Shown here: positions 1 to 14,183 of the stretch, piece after piece
How the letters are laid out: the number at the start of each line of letters is the position of its first letter
Position numbering within the stretch: the first letter of the stretch is position 1
DNA from: Flabesymbios commensalis
Taxonomy: Eukaryota; Annelida; Polychaeta; Terebellida; Flabelligeridae
DNA length: 64,000 nt
Direction of reading: 5' to 3'
Assembly: GCA_964017125.1 (NCBI GenBank)
Contig: OZ024912.1
Span: 80,162,649-80,226,648 of the forward strand
Notes under the pieces: model-generated
The model's input: the letters and a program-made list of their open reading frames with translations, nothing else
What the model was told of the DNA's origin: nothing
Database searches by the model: none
Position numbers and translations under genes: made by a program

Positions 1-3000
1 AATATTCAATCAAATTTCACACTAATCTCATTAATAACTTTGAAGTACTCAATCAAACTTCGCCAAATTTATAGGGATGTTGTTGTAATACCAATCAATA
101 GTGCATGCAAAATTACATGGAAAACGGTTGCGAATTAACGTCTGAATTGAAGTCTAAATGAATAACTTTTAAAAATATATAATCAAATTTCACGCTAATC
201 TCATTAATAACTTTTGAAGTACTTAATTAAACTTCGCCAAATTTACAGGGATGGTGCCGTAATACCGGCCGATGGTGTCTGCAAAATTAAATGGAAAACG
301 GTTGAGAATTGACGTCTGAATTGCAGTCTAAATGAATAACTTTTAAAAATATTCAATCAAATTTCACACTAATCTCATTAATAACTTTTGAAGTACGTAA
401 TCAAACTTCGAAAAAATTACAAGAGAGTTGCCGTAATACCAGCCGATGGTGCCTGCAAAATTACATGGAAAACGGTTGAGAATTGACGTCTGAATTGCAG
501 TCTAAATGAATAACTTTTAAAAATATTCAATCGAATTTCACACTAATCTCATTAATAACTTTTGAAGTACGCAATCAAACTTCGAAAAAATTACAAGAGA
601 GTTGCCGTAATACTAGCCGATGGTGCCTGCAAAATTACATGGAAAACGGTTGAGAATTGACGTGTCAATTGACGTCTAAATGAATAACTTTTAAAAATAT
701 TCAATCAAATTTCACACTAATCTCATTAATAACTTTTGAAGTACTCAATCAAACATCGCCAAATTTACAGGAAAGTTGCCATAAAACCAGCCGATGGTGT
801 CTGCAAAATTACATGGAGAACGGTTGAGAATTGACGTGTCAATTGACGTCTAAATGAATAATTTTTAAAAATATTCAATCAAATTTCACACTAATCTCAT
901 TAATAATTTTTGAAGTACTCAATCAAACTTCTCCAAATTTATAGGGATGTTGTTGTAATACCAATCAATAGTGCATGCAAAATTACATGGAAAACGGTTG
1001 CGAATTAACGTCTGAATTGAAGTCTAAATGAATAACTTTTAAAAATATTTAATCAAATTTCACGCTAATCTCATTAATAACTTTTGAAGTACTTAATTAA
1101 ACTTCGCCAAATTTACAGGGATGGTGCCGTAATACCAGCCGATGGTGTCTGCAAAATTACATGGAAAACGGTTGAGAATTGACGTCTGAATTGCAGTCTA
1201 AATGAATAACTTTTAAAAATATTCAATCAAATTTCACACTAATCTCATCAATAACTTTTGCAGTACGCAATCAAACTTCGAAAAAATTACAAGAGAGTTG
1301 CCGTAATACCAGCCGATGGTGTCTGCAAAATTACATGAAAAACGGTTTAGAATTGACGTGTCAATTGACGTCTAAATGAATAACTTTTAAAAATATTCAA
1401 TCAAATTTCACACTAATCTCATTAATAACTTTTGAAGTATTCAGTCAAACTTCGCCAAATTTACAGGAAAGTTGCCATAATACCAGACGATAGTGCCTGC
1501 AAAATTACATGGAACACGGTTGAGAATTGACGTGTCAATTGACGTCTAAATGAATAACTTTTAAAAATATTCAATCAAATTTCACAGTAATCTCATCAAT
1601 AACTTTTGAAGTACTCAATCAAACTTCGCCAAATTTATAGGGATGTTGCCGTAATACCAACCAATAGTGCATGCAAAATTACATGGAAAACGGTTGAGAA
1701 TTAAAGTCTGAATTGAAGTCTAAATGAATAACTTTTAAAAATATTCAATCAAATTTCACGTTAATCTCATTAATGACTTTTGAAGTACTCAATTAAACTT
1801 CGCCAAATTTACAGGGATGGTGCCGTAATACCAGCCGATGGTGTCTGCAAAATTAAGTGGAAAACGGTTGAGAATTGACGTCTGAATTGCAGTCTAAATG
1901 AATAACTTTTAAAAATATTCAATTAAATTTCACACTAATCTCATCAATAACTTTTGCAGTACGCAATCAAACTTCGAAAAAATTACAAGAGAGTTGCCGT
2001 AATACCAGCCGATGGTGCCTGCAAAATTACATGGAAAACGGTTTAGAATTGACGTGTCAATTGACGTCTAAATGAATAACTTTTAAAAATATTCAATCAA
2101 ATTTCACACTAATCTCATTTATAACTTTTGAAGTACTCAATCTAACTTTGCCAAATTTACAGTAAAGTTGCCATAATACCAGCCGATGATGCCTGCAAAA
2201 TTACATGGAAAACGGTTGAGAATTGACGTGTCAATTGACGTCTAAATGAATAACTATTAAAAAAATTAAATCAAATTTCACACTAATCTCATTAATAACT
2301 TTTGCAGTACTCAATCAAACTTCGCCAAATTTACAGGAAAGTTGCCATAAAACCAGCCGATGGTGCCTGCAAAATTACATGGAAAACGGTCGAGAATTGA
2401 CGTGTCAATTGACGTCTAAATGAATAACTTTTAAACATATTCAATCAAATTTCACACTAATCTCATTATTAACTTTTGAAGTACTCAATCAAACTTCGCC
2501 AAATTTATAGGGATGTTGCCATAATACCAACCAATAGTGCATGCAAAATTACATGGAAAACGGTTGAGAATTAACGCCTGAATTGAAGTCTAAATGAATA
2601 ACTTTTAAAAATATTTAATCAATTTTCACGCTAATCTCAATAATAACTTTTGAAGTATTCAATTAAACTTCGCCAAATTTACAGGGATGGTGCCGTAATA
2701 CCGGCCGATGGTGTCTGCAAAATTACATGGAAAACGGTTGAGAATTGACGTCTGAATTGCAGTCTAAATGAATAACTTTTAAAAATATTCAATCAAATTT
2801 CACACTAATCTCATCAATAACTTTTGAAGTACGCAATCAAACTTCGAAAAAATTACAAGAGAGTTGCCGTAATACCAGCCGATGGTGCCTGCAAAATTAC
2901 ATGGAAAACGGTTTAGAATTAACGTGTCAATTGACGTCTAAATGAATAACTTTTAAAAATATTCAATCAAATTTCACACTAATCTCATTTATAACTTTTG

Positions 3001-6000
3001 AAGTACTCAATCAAACTTCGCCAAATTTACAGTAAAGTTGCCATAATACCAGCCGATGATACCTGCAAAATTACATGGAAAACGGTTGAGAATTGACGTG
3101 TCAATTGACGTCTAAATGAATAATTTTTAAAAATATTCAATCAAATTTCACACTAATCTCATTAATAATTTTTTAAGTACTCAATCAAACATCGCCAAAT
3201 GTACAGGAAAGTTGCCATAAAACCAGCCGATGGTGCCTGCAAAATTACATGGAAAACGGTTGAGAATTGACGTGTCAATTGACGTCTAAATGAATAACTT
3301 TTAAAAAATATTCAATCAAATTTCACACTAATCTCATTAATAACTTTGAAGTACTCAATCAAACTTCGCCAAATATATAGAGATGTTGTTGTAATACCAA
3401 TCAATAGTGCATGCAAAATTACATGGAAAACGGTTGCGAATTAACGTCTGAATTGAAGTCTAAATGAAAAACTTTTAAAAATATATAATCAAATTTCACG
3501 CTAATCTCATTAATAACTTTTGAAGTACTTAATTAAACTTCGCTAAATTTACAGGGATGGTGACGTAATACCGGCCGATGGTGTCTGCAAAATTAAATGG
3601 AAAACGGTTGAGAATTGACGTCTGAATTGCAGTCTAAATGAATAACTTTTAAAAATATTCAATCAAATTTCACACTAATCTCATTAATAACTTTTGAAGT
3701 ACGTAATCAAACTTCGAAAAAATTACAAGAGAGTTGCCGTAATACCAGCCGATGGTGCCTGCAAAATTACATGGAAAACGGTTGAGAATTGACGTCTGAA
3801 TTGCAGTCTAAATGAATAACTTTTAAAAATATTCAATCAAATTTCACACTAATCTCATTAATAACTTTTGAAGTACGCAATCAAACTTCGAAAAAATTAC
3901 AAGAGAGTTGCCGTAATACTAGCCGATGGTGCCTGCAAAATTACATGGAAAACGGTTGAGAATTGACGTGTCAATTGACGTCTAAATGAATAACTTTTAA
4001 AAATATTCAGTCAAATTTCACACTAATCTCATTAATAACGTTGAAGTACTCAATCAAACTTCGCCAAATTTATAGGGATGTTGTTGTAATACCAATCAAT
4101 AGTGCATGCAAAATTACATGGAAAACGGTTGCGAATTAACGTCTGAATTGAAGTCTAAATGAATAACTTTTAAAAATATCTAATCAAATTTCACGCTAAT
4201 CTCAATAATAACTTTTGAAGTATTCAATTAAACTTCGCCAAATTTACAGGGATGGTGCCGTAATACCGGCCGATGGTGTCTGCAAAATTACATGGAAAAC
4301 GGTTGAGAATTGACGTCTGAATTGCAGTCTAAATGAATAACTTTTAAAAATATTCAAGCAAATTTCACACTAATCTCATCAATAACTTTTGAAGTACGCA
4401 ATCAAACTTCGAAAAAATTACAAGAGAGTTGCCGTAATACCAGCCGATGGTGCCTGCAAAATTACATGGAAAACGGTTTAGAATTAACGTGTCAATTGAC
4501 GTCTAAATGAATAACTTTTAAAAATATTCAATCAAATTTCACACTAATATCATTTATAACTTTTGAAGTACTCAATCAAACTTCGCCAAATTTACAGTAA
4601 AGTTGCCATAATACCAGCCGATGATACCTGCAAAATTACATGGAAAACGGTTGAGAATTGACGTGTCAATTGACGTCTAAATGAATAATTTTTAAAAATA
4701 TTCAATCAAATTTCACACTAATCTCATTAATAATTTTTTAAGTACTCAATCAAACATCGCCAAATTTACAGGAAAGTTGCCATAAAACCAGCCGATGGTG
4801 TCTGCAAAATTACATGGAAAACGGTTGAGAATTGACGTGTCAATTGACGTCTAAATGAATAATTTTTAAAAACATTCAATCAAATTTCACACTAATCTCA
4901 TTAATAACTTTGAAGTACTCAATCAAACTTCGCCAAATTTATAGGGATGTTGTTGTAATACCAATCAATAGTGCATGCAAAATTACATGGAAAACGGTTG
5001 CGAATTAACGTCTGAATTGAAGTCTAAATGAATAACTTTTAAAAATATATAATCAAATTTCACGCTAATCTCATTAATAACTTTTGAAGTACTTAATTAA
5101 ACTTCGCCAAATTTACAGGGATGGTGCCGTAATACCGGCCGATGGTGTCTGCAAAATTAAATGGAAAACGGTTGAGAATTGACGTCTGAATTGCAGTCTA
5201 AATGAATAACTTTTAAAAATATTCAATCAAATTTCACACTAATCTCATTAATAACTTTTGAAGTACGTAATCAAACTTCGAAAAAATTACAAGAGAGTTG
5301 CCGTAATACCAGCCGATGGTGCCTGCAAAATTACATGGAAAACGGTTGAGAATTGACGTCTGAATTGCAGTCTATATGAAAAACTTTTAAAAATATTCAA
5401 TCAAATTTCACACTAATCTCATTAATAACTTTTGAAGTACGCAATCAAACTTCGAAAAAATTACAAGAGAGTTGCCGTAATGCCAGCCGATGGTGCCTGC
5501 AAAATTACATGGAAAACGGTTGAGAATTGACGTGTCAATTGACGTCTAAATGAATAACTTTTAAAAATATTCAATCAAATTTTACACTAATCTCAATAAT
5601 AACTTTTGAAGTACTCAATCAAACTTCGCCAAATTTACAGTAAAGTTGCCATAATACCAGCCGATGATACCTGCAAAATTACATGGAAAACGGTTAAGAA
5701 TTGACGTGTCAATTGACGTCTAAATGAATAATTTTTAAAAATATTCAATCAAATTTCACACTAATCTCATTAATAATTTTAGAAGTACTCAATCAAACAT
5801 CGCCAAATTTACAGGAAAGTTGCCATAAAACCATCCGATGGTGCCTGCAAAATTACATGGAAAACGGTTGAGAATTGACGTGTCAATTGACGTCTAAATG
5901 AATAACTTTTAAAAATATTCAATCAAATTTCACACTAATCTCATTAATAACTTTGAAGTACTCAATCAAACTTCGCCAAATTTATAGAGATGTTGTTGTA

Positions 6001-8291
6001 ATACCAATCAATAGTGCATGCAAAATTACATGGAAAACGGTTGCGAATTAACGTCTGAATTGAAGTCTAAATGAATAACTTTTAAAAATATATAATCAAA
6101 TTTCACGCTAATCTCATTAATAACTTTTGAAGTACTTAATTAAACTTCGCCAAATTTACAGGGATGGTGCCGTAATACCGGCCGATGGTGTCTGTAAAAT
6201 TAAATGGAAAACGGTTGAGAATTGACGTCTGAATTGCAGTCTAAATGAATAACTTTTAAAAATATTCAATCAAATTTCACACTAATCTCATTAATAACTT
6301 TTGAAGTACGTAATCAAACTTCGAAAAAATTACAAGAGAGTTGCCGTAATACCAGCCGATGGTGCCTGCAAAATTACATGGAAAACGGTTGAGAATTGAC
6401 GTCTGAATTGCAGTCTAAATGAATAACTTTTAAAAATATTCAATCAAATTTCACACTAATCTCATTAATAACTTTTGAAGTACGCAATCAAACTTCGAAA
6501 AAATTACAAGAGAGTTGCCGTAATACTAGCCGATGGTGCCTGCAAAATTACATGGAAAACGGTTGAGAATTGACGTGTCAATTGACGTCTAAATGAATAA
6601 CTTTTAAAAATATTCAATCAAATTTCACACTAATCTCATTAATAACTTTTGAAGTACTCAATCAAACATCGCAAAATTTACAGGAAAGTTGCCATAAAAC
6701 CAGCCGATGGTGTCTGCAAAATTACATGGAAAACGGTTGAGAATTGACGTGTCAATTGACGTCTAAATGAATAATTTTTAAAAATATTCAATCAAATTTC
6801 ACACTAATCTCATTAATAATTTTTGAAGTACTCAATCAAACATCGCCAAATTTACAGGAAAGTTGCCATAAAACCAGCCGATGGTGCCTGCAAAATTACA
6901 TGGAAAACGGTTGAGAATTGACGTGTCAATTGACGTCTAAATGAATAACTTTTAAAAATATTCAAACAAATTTCACACTAATCTCATTAATAACTTTTGA
7001 AGTATTCAGTCAAACTTCGCCAAATTTACAGGAAAGTTGCCATCATACCAGCCGATGGTGCCTGCAAAATTACATGGAACACGGTTGAGAATTGACGTGT
7101 CAATTGACGTCTAAATGAATAACTTTTAAAAATATTCAATCAAATTTCACAGTAATCTCATGAATAACTTTTGAAGTACTCAATCAAACTTCGCCAAATT
7201 TATAGGGATGTTGCCGTAATACCAACCAATAGTGCATGCAAAATTACATGGAAAACGGTTGAGAATTAAAGTCTAAATTGCAGTCTAAATGAATAACTTT
7301 TAAAAATATTCAAACAAATTTCACACTAATCTCAATAATAACTTTTGAAGTACTCAATAAAACTTCGCCAAATTTACAGGAAAGTTGCCATAATACCCGC
7401 CGATGGTGCCTGCAAAATTACATGGAAAACGGTTGAGAATTGACGTGTCAATTGACGTCTAAATGAATAACTTTTAAAAATATTCAATCAAATTTCACAG
7501 TAATCTCATTAATAACTTTTGAAGTACTCAATCAAACTTCGCCAAATTTACAGGAAAGTTGCCATAATACCAGCCGATGGTGCCTGCAAAATTACATGAA
7601 AACGGTTCAGAATTGACGTGTCAATTGACGTCTAAATGAATAACTTTTAAAAATATTCAATCAAATTTCACACTAATCTTATTAATAACTTTTGAAGTAC
7701 TCAATCAAACTACGCCAAATTTAGAGGGATGTTTCCGTAATACCAACCAATAGTGCATGCAAAATTACATGGAAAACGGTTGAGAATTGACGTCTCAATT
7801 GACGTCTAAATGAATAACCTTTAAAAATATTCAATCAAATTTCACACTAATCTCATTAATAACTTTTGAAGTACTCAATCAAACTTCGCCAAATTTATGG
7901 GGATGTTGCCGTAATATCAACCAATAGTGCATGCAAAATTACATGGAAAACGGTTGAGAATTGACGTGTCAATTGACGTCTAAATGAATAACTTTTAAAA
8001 ATATTCAATCAAATTTCACAGTAATCTCATTAATAACTTTTGAAATGCGCAATCAAACTTCGAAAAAAATACAAGAGAGTTGCCGTAATACCAGCCGATG
8101 GTGCCTGCAAAATTACATGGAAAACGGTTGAGAATTGACGTGTCAATTGACGTCTAAATGAATAACTTTTAAAAATATTCAATCAAATTTCACACTAATC
8201 TCATTAATAACTTTTGAAGTACTCAATAAAACTTCGCCAAATTTATGGGGATGTTGCCGTAATATCAACCAATAGTGCATGCAAAATTACG
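1..8291. repeat. Irregular 1-2-3-4 higher-order region
   Basis: About 48 monomers. Reading the body classes from base 1 gives 12334, 1234, 12344, 12344, 1233, 12344, 123344, 1233444, 144, 1, 13, then 1. The basic cycle is thus 1-2-3-4 (696 bp), with class 3 or 4 duplicated. Class 1 copies at 1, 3307, 4002, 4871 and 5914 share private changes not seen elsewhere: GATGTTGTTGTAATACCAAT, GGTTGCGAATT, and loss of one T giving TAACTTTGAAG (TAACGTTGAAG at 4036). The distances between the shared TGAAGTACTC sites are 3306, 695, 869 and 1043 bp, which is 19, 4, 5 and 6 monomers less one base each. From about 6950 rightwards the cycle breaks down and classes 1 and 4 dominate. Confidence 0.85.
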
Positions 8292-11237
8292 TGGAAAACG
8301 GTTGAGAATTAACGTCTGAATTGAAGTCTAAATGAATAACTTTTAAAAATATTCAATCAAATTTCACGCTAATCTCATTAATAACTTTTGAAGTACTCAA
8401 TTAAACTTCGCCAAATTTACAGGGATGGTGCTGTAATACCAGCCGATGGTGTCTGCAAAATTAAATGGAAAACGGTTGAGAATTGACGTCTGAATTGCAG
8501 TCTAAATGAATAACTTTTAAAAATATTCAATCAAATTTCACACTAATCTCATTAATAACTTTTGAAGTACTCAATAAAACTTCGCCAAATTTACAGGAAA
8601 GTTGCCATAATACCCGCCGATGGTGCCTGCAAAATTACATGGAAAACGGTTGAGAATTGACGTGTCGATTGACGTCTAAATGAATAACTTTTAAAAATAT
8701 TCAATCAAATTTCACAGTAATCTCATTAAAAACTTTTGAAATACGCAATCAAACTTCGCCAAATTTAGAGGGATGTTGCCGTAATACCAACCAATAGTGC
8801 ATGCAAAATTACATGGAAAACGGTTGAGAATTAACGTCTGAATTGAAGTCTAAATGAATAACTTTTAAAAATATTCAATCAAATTTCACAGTAATCTCAT
8901 TAATAACTTTTGAAGTACTCAATCAAACTTCGCCAAATTTACAGGAAAGTTGTCATAATACCAGCCGATGGTGCCTGCAAAATTACAAGAAAACGGTTGA
9001 GAATTGACGTCTCAATTGACGTCTAAATGAATAACTTTTAAAAATATTCAATCAAATTTCACACTAATCTCATTAATAACTTTTGAAGTACTCAATCAAA
9101 CTTCGCCAAATTTATGGGGATGTTGCCGTAATATCAACCAATAGTGCATGCAAAATTACATGGAAAACGGTTGAGAATTAACGTCTGAATTGCAGTCTAA
9201 ATGAATAACTTTTAAAAATATTCAATCAAATTTCACACTAATCTCATTAATAACTTTTGAAGTGCGCAATCAAACTTCGAAAAAATTACAAGAGAGTTGC
9301 CGTAATACCAGCCGATGGTGCCTGCAAAATTACATGGAAAACGGTTGAGAATTGACGTGTCAATTGACGTCTAAATGAATAACTTTTAAAAATATTCAAT
9401 CAAATTTCACACTAATCTCATTAATAACTTTTGAAGTACTCAATTAAACTTCGCCAAATTTACAGGGATGGTGCCGTAATACCAGCCGATGGTGTCTGCA
9501 AAATTAAATGGAAAACAGTTGAGAATTGACGTCTGAATTGCAGTCTAAATGAATAACTTTTAAAAATATTCAATCAAATTTCACACTAATCTCATTAATA
9601 ACTTTTGAAATACGCAATCAAACTTCGAAAAAATTACAAGAGAGTTGCCGTAATACCAGCCGATGGTGCCTGCAAAATTACAATGAAAATGGTTGAGAAT
9701 TAACGTCTGAATTGAAGTCTAAATGAATAACTTTTAAAAATATTCAATCAAATTTCACACTAATCTTATTAATTCCTTTTGAAGTACTCAATCAAACTTC
9801 GCCAAATTTACAGCAAAGTTGCCACAATACCAGCCGATGGTGCCTGCAAAATTACATGGAAAACGGTTGAGAATTGACGTGTCAATTGACGTCTAAATGA
9901 ATAACTTTTAAACATATTCAATCAAATTTCACAGTAATCTCATTAATAACTTTTGAAGTACTCAATCAAACTTCGCCAAATTTACAGGAAAGTTGCCATA
10001 ATACCAGCCGATGGTGCCTGCAAAATTACATGAAAACGGTTGAGAATTGACGTGTCAATTGACGTCTAAATGAATAACTTTTAAAAATATTCAATCAAAT
10101 TTCACACTAATCTCATTGATAACTTTTGAAGTACTCAATCAAATTGATGGGGATGTTGCCGTAATATCAACCAATAGTGCATGCAAAATTACATGGAAAA
10201 CGATTGAGAATTAACGTCTGAATTGCAGTCTAAATGAATAACTTTTAAAAATATTCAATCAAATTTCACACTAATCTCATTAATAACTTTTGAAGTACTC
10301 AATAAAACTTAGCCAAATTTATGGGGCTGTTGCCGTAATATCAACCAATAGTGCATGCAAAATTACGTGGAAAACGGTTGAGAATTAACGTCTGAATTGA
10401 AGTCTAAATGAATAACTTTTAAAAATATTCAATCAAATTTCACGCTAATCTCATTAATAACTTTTGAAGTACTCAATTAAACTTCGCTAAATTTACAGGG
10501 ATGGTGCCGTAATACCAGCCGATGGTGTCTGCAAAATTAAATGGAAAACGGTTGAGAATTGACGTCTGAATTGCAGTCTAAATGAATAACTTTTAAAAAT
10601 ATTCAATCAAATTTCACACTAATCTCATTAATAACTTGTGAAGTACTCAATAAAACTTCGCCAAATTTACAGGAAAGTTGCCATAATACCCGCCGATGGT
10701 GCCTGCAAAATTACATGGAAAACGGTTGAGAATTGACGTGTCAATTGACGTCTAAATGAATAACTTTTAAAAATATTCAATCAAATTTCACAGTAATCTC
10801 ATTAAAAACTTTTGAAATACGCAATTAAACTTCGAAAAAAATACAAGAGAGTTGCCGTAATACCAGCCGATGGTGCCTGCAAAATTACATGGAAAACGGT
10901 TGAGAATTGACGTGGCAATTGACGTGTAAATGAATAACTTTTAAAAATATTCAATCAAATTTCACACTAATCTCATTAATAACTTTTGAAGTACTCAATC
11001 AAACTTCGCCAAATTTACAGGAAAATTGCCATAATACCCGCCGATGGTGCCTGCAAAATTACATGGAAAACGGTTGAGAATTGACGTCTCAATTGACGTC
11101 TAAATGAATAACTTTTAAAAATATTCAATCAAATTTCACACTAATCTCATTAATAACTTTTGAAGTACTCAATCAAACTTCGCCAAATTTACAGGAAAAT
11201 TGCCATAATACCCGCCGATGGTGCCTGCAAAATTACA
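8292..11237. repeat. 2946-bp, 17-monomer higher-order unit, copy 1
   Basis: Body classes from the monomer at 8348 read 2-4-1-4-1-3-2-3-4-4-1-1-2-4-3-4-4. Length is 17 x 174 minus 12, explained by one 164-bp monomer (10086) and two 173-bp monomers. The next 2946 bp repeat it. The left limit is set by ACGTGG at 8291 against ACATGG at 11237. Markers shared by both copies include GGTGCTGTAAT, GTGTCGATTG, ACAAGAAAACGG, TTATTAATTCCTTTTG (9767) and CAAATTGATGGGG (10140). Confidence 0.88.
10086..10249. repeat. 164-bp class 1 monomer with a 10-bp deletion
   Basis: ACTCAATCAAATTGATGGGG replaces the usual AATCAAACTTCGCCAAATTT followed by ATGGGG, a net loss of 10 bp. The same deleted monomer is at 13032-13195, 21020-21183 and 35131-35294. 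All four descend from one event, which makes it a useful tracer of the 2946-, 7988- and 14,111-bp duplications. Confidence 0.87.
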
Positions 11238-14183
11238 TGGAAAACGGTTGAGAATTAACGTCTGAATTGAAGTCTAAATGAATAACTTTTAAAAATATTC
11301 AATCAAATTTCACGCTAATCTCATTAATAACTTTTGAAGTACTCAATTAAACTTCGCCAAATTTACAGGGATGGTGCTGTAATACCAGCCGATGGTGTCT
11401 GCAAAATTAAATGGAAAACGGTTGAGAATTGACGTCTGAATTGCAGTCTAAATGAATAACTTTTAAAAATATTCAATCAAATTTCACACTAATCTCATTA
11501 ATAACTTTTGAAGTACTCAATAAAACTTCGCCAAATTTACAGGAAAGTTGCCATAATACCCGCCGATGGTGCCTGCAAAATTACATGGAAAACGGTTGAG
11601 AATTGACGTGTCGATTGACGTCTAAATGAATAACTTTTAAAAATATTCAATCAAATTTCACAGTAATCTCATTAAAAACTTTTGAAATACGCAATCAAAC
11701 TTCGCCAAATTTGGAGGGATGTTGCCGTAATACCAACCAATAGTGCATGCAAAATTACATGGAAAACGGTTGAGAATTAACGTCTGAATTGAAGTCTAAA
11801 TGAATAACTTTTAAAAATATTCAATCAAATTTCACAGTAATCTCATTAATAACTTTTGAAGTACTCAATCAAACTTCGCCAAATTTACAGGAAAGTTGTC
11901 ATAATACCAGCCGATGGTGCCTGCAAAATTACAAGAAAACGGTTGAGAATTGACGTCTCAATTGACGTCTAAATGAATAACTTTTAAAAATATTCAATCA
12001 AATTTCACACTAATCTCATTAATAACTTTTGAAGTACTCAATCAAACTTCGCCAAATTTATGGGGATGTTGCCGTAATATCAACCAATAGTGCATGCAAA
12101 ATTACATGGAAAACGGTTGAGAATTAACGTCTGAATTGCAGTCTAAATGAATAACTTTTAAAAATATTCAATCAAATTTCACACTAATCTCATTAATAAC
12201 TTTTGAAGTGCGCAATCAAACTTCGAAAAAATTACAAGAGAGTTGCCGTAATACCAGCCGATGGTGCCTGCAAAATTACATGGAAAACGGTTGAGAATTG
12301 ACGTGTCAATTGACGTCTAAATGAATAACTTTTAAAAATATTCAATCAAATTTCACACTAATCTCATTAATAACTTTTGAAGTACTCAATTAAACTTCGC
12401 CAAATTTACAGGGATGGTGCCGTAATACCAGCCGATGGTGTCTGCAAAATTAAATGGAAAACAGTTGAGAATTGACGTCTGAATTGCAGTCTAAATGAAT
12501 AACTTTTAAAAATATTCAATCAAATTTCACACTAATCTCATTAATAACTTTTGAAATACGCAATCAAACTTCGAAAAAATTACAAGAGAGTTGCCGTAAT
12601 ACCAGCCGATGGTGCCTGCAAAATTACAATGAAAACGGTTGAGAATTAACGTCTGAATTGAAGTCTAAATGAATAACTTTTAAAAATATTCAATCAAATT
12701 TCACACTAATCTTATTAATTCCTTTTGAAGTACTCAATCAAACTTCGCCAAATTTACAGCAAAGTTGCCACAATACCAGCCGATGGTGCCTGCAAAATTA
12801 CATGGAAAACGGTTGAGAATTGACGTGTCAATTGACGTCTAAATGAATAACTTTTAAACATATTCAATCAAATTTCACAGTAATCTCATTAATAACTTTT
12901 GAAGTACTCAATCAAACTTCGCCAAATTTACAGGAAAGTTGCCATAATACCAGCCGATGGTGCCTGCAAAATTACATGAAAACGGTTGAGAATTGACGTG
13001 TCAATTGACGTCTAAATGAATAACTTTTAAAAATATTCAATCAAATTTCACACTAATCTCATTGATAACTTTTGAAGTACTCAATCAAATTGATGGGGAT
13101 GTTGCCGTAATATCAACCAATAGTGCATGCAAAATTACATGGAAAACGATTGAGAATTAACGTCTGAATTGCAGTCTAAATGAATAACTTTTAAAAATAT
13201 TCAATCAAATTTCACACTAATCTCATTAATAACTTTTGAAGTACTCAATAAAACTTAGCCAAATTTATGGGGCTGTTGCCGTAATATCAACCAATAGTGC
13301 ATGCAAAATTACGTGGAAAACGGTTGAGAATTAACGTCTGAATTGAAGTCTAAATGAATAACTTTTAAAAATATTCAATCAAATTTCACGCTAATCTCAT
13401 TAATAACTTTTGAAGTACTCAATTAAACTTCGCTAAATTTACAGGGATGGTGCCGTAATACCAGCCGATGGTGTCTGCAAAATTAAATGGAAAACGGTTG
13501 AGAATTGACGTCTGAATTGCAGTCTAAATGAATAACTTTTAAAAATATTCAATCAAATTTCACACTAATCTCATTAATAACTTGTGAAGTACTCAATAAA
13601 ACTTCGCCAAATTTACAGGAAAGTTGCCATAATACCCGCCGATGGTGCCTGCAAAATTACATGGAAAACGGTTGAGAATTGACGTGTCAATTGACGTCTA
13701 AATGAATAACTTTTAAAAATATTCAATCAAATTTCACAGTAATCTCATTAAAAACTTTTGAAATACGCAATTAAACTTCGAAAAAAATACAAGAGAGTTG
13801 CCGTAATACCAGCCGATGGTGCCTGCAAAATTACATGGAAAACGGTTGAGAATTGACGTGGCAATTGACGTGTAAATGAATAACTTTTAAAAATATTCAA
13901 TCAAATTTCACACTAATCTCATTAATAACTTTTGAAGTACTCAATCAAACTTCGCCAAATTTACAGGAAAATTGCCATAATACCCGCCGATGGTGCCTGC
14001 AAAATTACATGGAAAACGGTTGAGAATTGACGTCTCAATTGACGTCTAAATGAATAACTTTTAAAAATATTCAATCAAATTTCACACTAATCTCATTAAT
14101 AACTTTTGAAGTACTCAATCAAACTTCGCCAAATTTACAGGAAAATTGCCATAATACCCGCCGATGGTGCCTGCAAAATTACA
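11238..14183. repeat. 2946-bp, 17-monomer higher-order unit, copy 2
   Basis: Tandem copy of the preceding unit. Marker offsets are exactly 2946: 8431 to 11377, 9761 to 12707 and 10141 to 13087. By eye I found only two base differences (A8767/G11713 and T9690/C12636), so the duplication is young. The sequence from 11238 to about 14850 also matches 19226 to about 22838 at an offset of 7988, so this unit was copied again further right with extra monomers amplified between. Confidence 0.87.

Noticed and set aside
1-8291. A strict 3306-bp higher-order unit starting at base 1
   Set aside because: Base 1 and 3307 begin similar class 1 monomers, but the class order after each differs and the following distances are 695, 869 and 1043 bp, so this is an irregular cycle rather than a fixed 19-mer.
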